Shown: in pieces, positions 31,677 to 32,130 of the stretch
How positions within the stretch are numbered: position 1 is the stretch's first letter
Layout of the letters: every line of letters begins with the position of its first letter
Source: Corynebacterium macginleyi
GTDB lineage: Bacteria > Actinomycetota > Actinomycetes > Mycobacteriales > Mycobacteriaceae
Reading direction: 5' to 3'
Assembly: GCF_003688935.1 (NCBI RefSeq)
Contig: NZ_REGE01000005.1
Coordinates: 105,867-137,996, forward strand
Length of the DNA stretch: 32,130 nucleotides
Program-made: the position numbers and the translations under genes
Notes under the pieces: model-generated
What the model saw: the letters and a program-made list of their open reading frames with translations, nothing else
Databases searched by the model: none
Told to the model about the DNA's origin: nothing

Positions 31677-31958
31677 ATGATCCAATTCGTCTTCGGCGCC
31701 GCCGCAGGCTACGTATTTGGCACTAAGGCTGGGCGCAAACGCTACCACCAGATTAAGGGCGCATACGAAAAGACCGTTAACTCCCCTGCCGCTAAATCCG
31801 CGGTACGCTCCGCCCGCAAGGTAGTAGCCAACCGCCTAGATCCCGAGCCACGCATGCGCGAAATCCACGACCTTTCCGAAAAGCGCCGTGGAAGAGGCAA
31901 GACTCGGGGGAACCGGGCTCCTCAGGCCGACCGCATTTATGAACCCGATAAGGATTAA
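31677..31958 (+). CDS. Small basic YtxH-like protein (93 aa)
   Basis: A 93-residue product with a short hydrophobic N-terminus MIQFVFGAAAGYVFGTKAGR, then KRYHQIKGAYEKTVNSPAAK and a basic hydrophilic end. The GxxxGYxxGxxAGRxRY pattern is the YtxH-like or actinobacterial short membrane-anchored family. Exact function is unknown; in relatives it is a small stress or envelope protein. TAGAAT (31652-31657) is a good -10 and AAGGGA lies 12 bases before the ATG. It converges on the minus-strand gene at the right edge. Confidence 0.75.
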   Translation: MIQFVFGAAAGYVFGTKAGRKRYHQIKGAYEKTVNSPAAKSAVRSARKVVANRLDPEPRMREIHDLSEKRRGRGKTRGNRAPQADRIYEPDKD

Positions 31959-32039
31959 AGGCTTTCCCGCTAACCACTTCCCGCGCAACTCCTGAACTAA
32001 CGTTGTTATGTCCATGAGGTTTTTGGACTTGGAGTCTAG

Positions 32040-32130
32040 CTACTTTTTGGACTTGGAGTCTAGGGACTTTGTGGACGTGGAGTCTCCCCGCTTTTTGGAC
32101 GGGGAGTCCACTGAGTTTTTGTACTGGTGC
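32040..32130 (-). CDS. C-terminus of an unknown gene with 8-residue Ser/Lys repeats
   Basis: Only the last 29 codons lie in the window. The frame reads HQYKNSVDSPSKK, then RGDSTSTK and SLDSKSKK before TAG (32042-32040). The DNA is a 24-base tandem repeat, three full copies plus degenerate ends, that encodes the octamer xxDSxSxK. Such basic Ser-rich repeats form flexible cytoplasmic tails in corynebacterial membrane and cell-envelope proteins. The rest of the gene is outside, so its identity cannot be given. Confidence 0.6.
   Translation of the reverse strand, partial: HQYKNSVDSPSKKRGDSTSTKSLDSKSKK

Overview
The window looks like a Corynebacterium chromosome, or that of a very close relative. 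Pointers are an MscCG/NCgl1221-type mechanosensitive channel with the extra C-terminal membrane segment, a BioQ-type operator before a biotin gene, several apparently leaderless genes, tRNAs without an encoded CCA end, and transposase remnants of kinds seen in corynebacteria. The species cannot be named from the sequence alone.

Layout. 1-3402 holds housekeeping genes on the minus strand: the start of an Old Yellow Enzyme oxidoreductase (cut by the window edge), mscCG, and a TRIC/UPF0126 membrane protein. After a small candidate ORF and a tRNA with anticodon CAU (3861-3934) comes a type I-E CRISPR array of 11 repeats and 10 spacers (4337-4974). The array is followed by a complete type I-E cas set read leftwards: cas3, cse1, cse2, cas7, cas5, cas6e, cas1, cas2, with the leader between cas2 and the array. 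Upstream of cas3, on the opposite strand, sits a separate two-repeat degenerate mini-array (14411-14498). Its single spacer matches the cas3 promoter region, so the locus appears to carry its own crRNA-like repressor. This is the most interesting signal in the window.

After an ohr/OsmC gene comes a four-gene Wadjet (JetABCD/MksFEBG) anti-plasmid operon (15327-21930), so 4.3-21.9 kb forms a defence island of CRISPR-Cas plus Wadjet. A small acidic protein and a bioW-bioF pair follow; bioWF is preceded by a BioQ-like palindrome and makes the pimeloyl-CoA and KAPA intermediates of biotin.

A tRNA-Asn (24631-24703) opens a degenerate accessory island (about 24.7-27.8 kb). It contains clustered short repeats, an IS1249-type transposase remnant, a translationally coupled operon of unknown function headed by a frameshifted HTH gene, and a divergent small-membrane-protein/HTH pair whose promoter overlaps a perfect dyad. 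A succinate-semialdehyde-type dehydrogenase, fused remnants of IstB and IS3 transposition genes, a secreted PAP2-family phosphatase, a YtxH-like small protein and the C-terminal repeats of another minus-strand gene complete the window.
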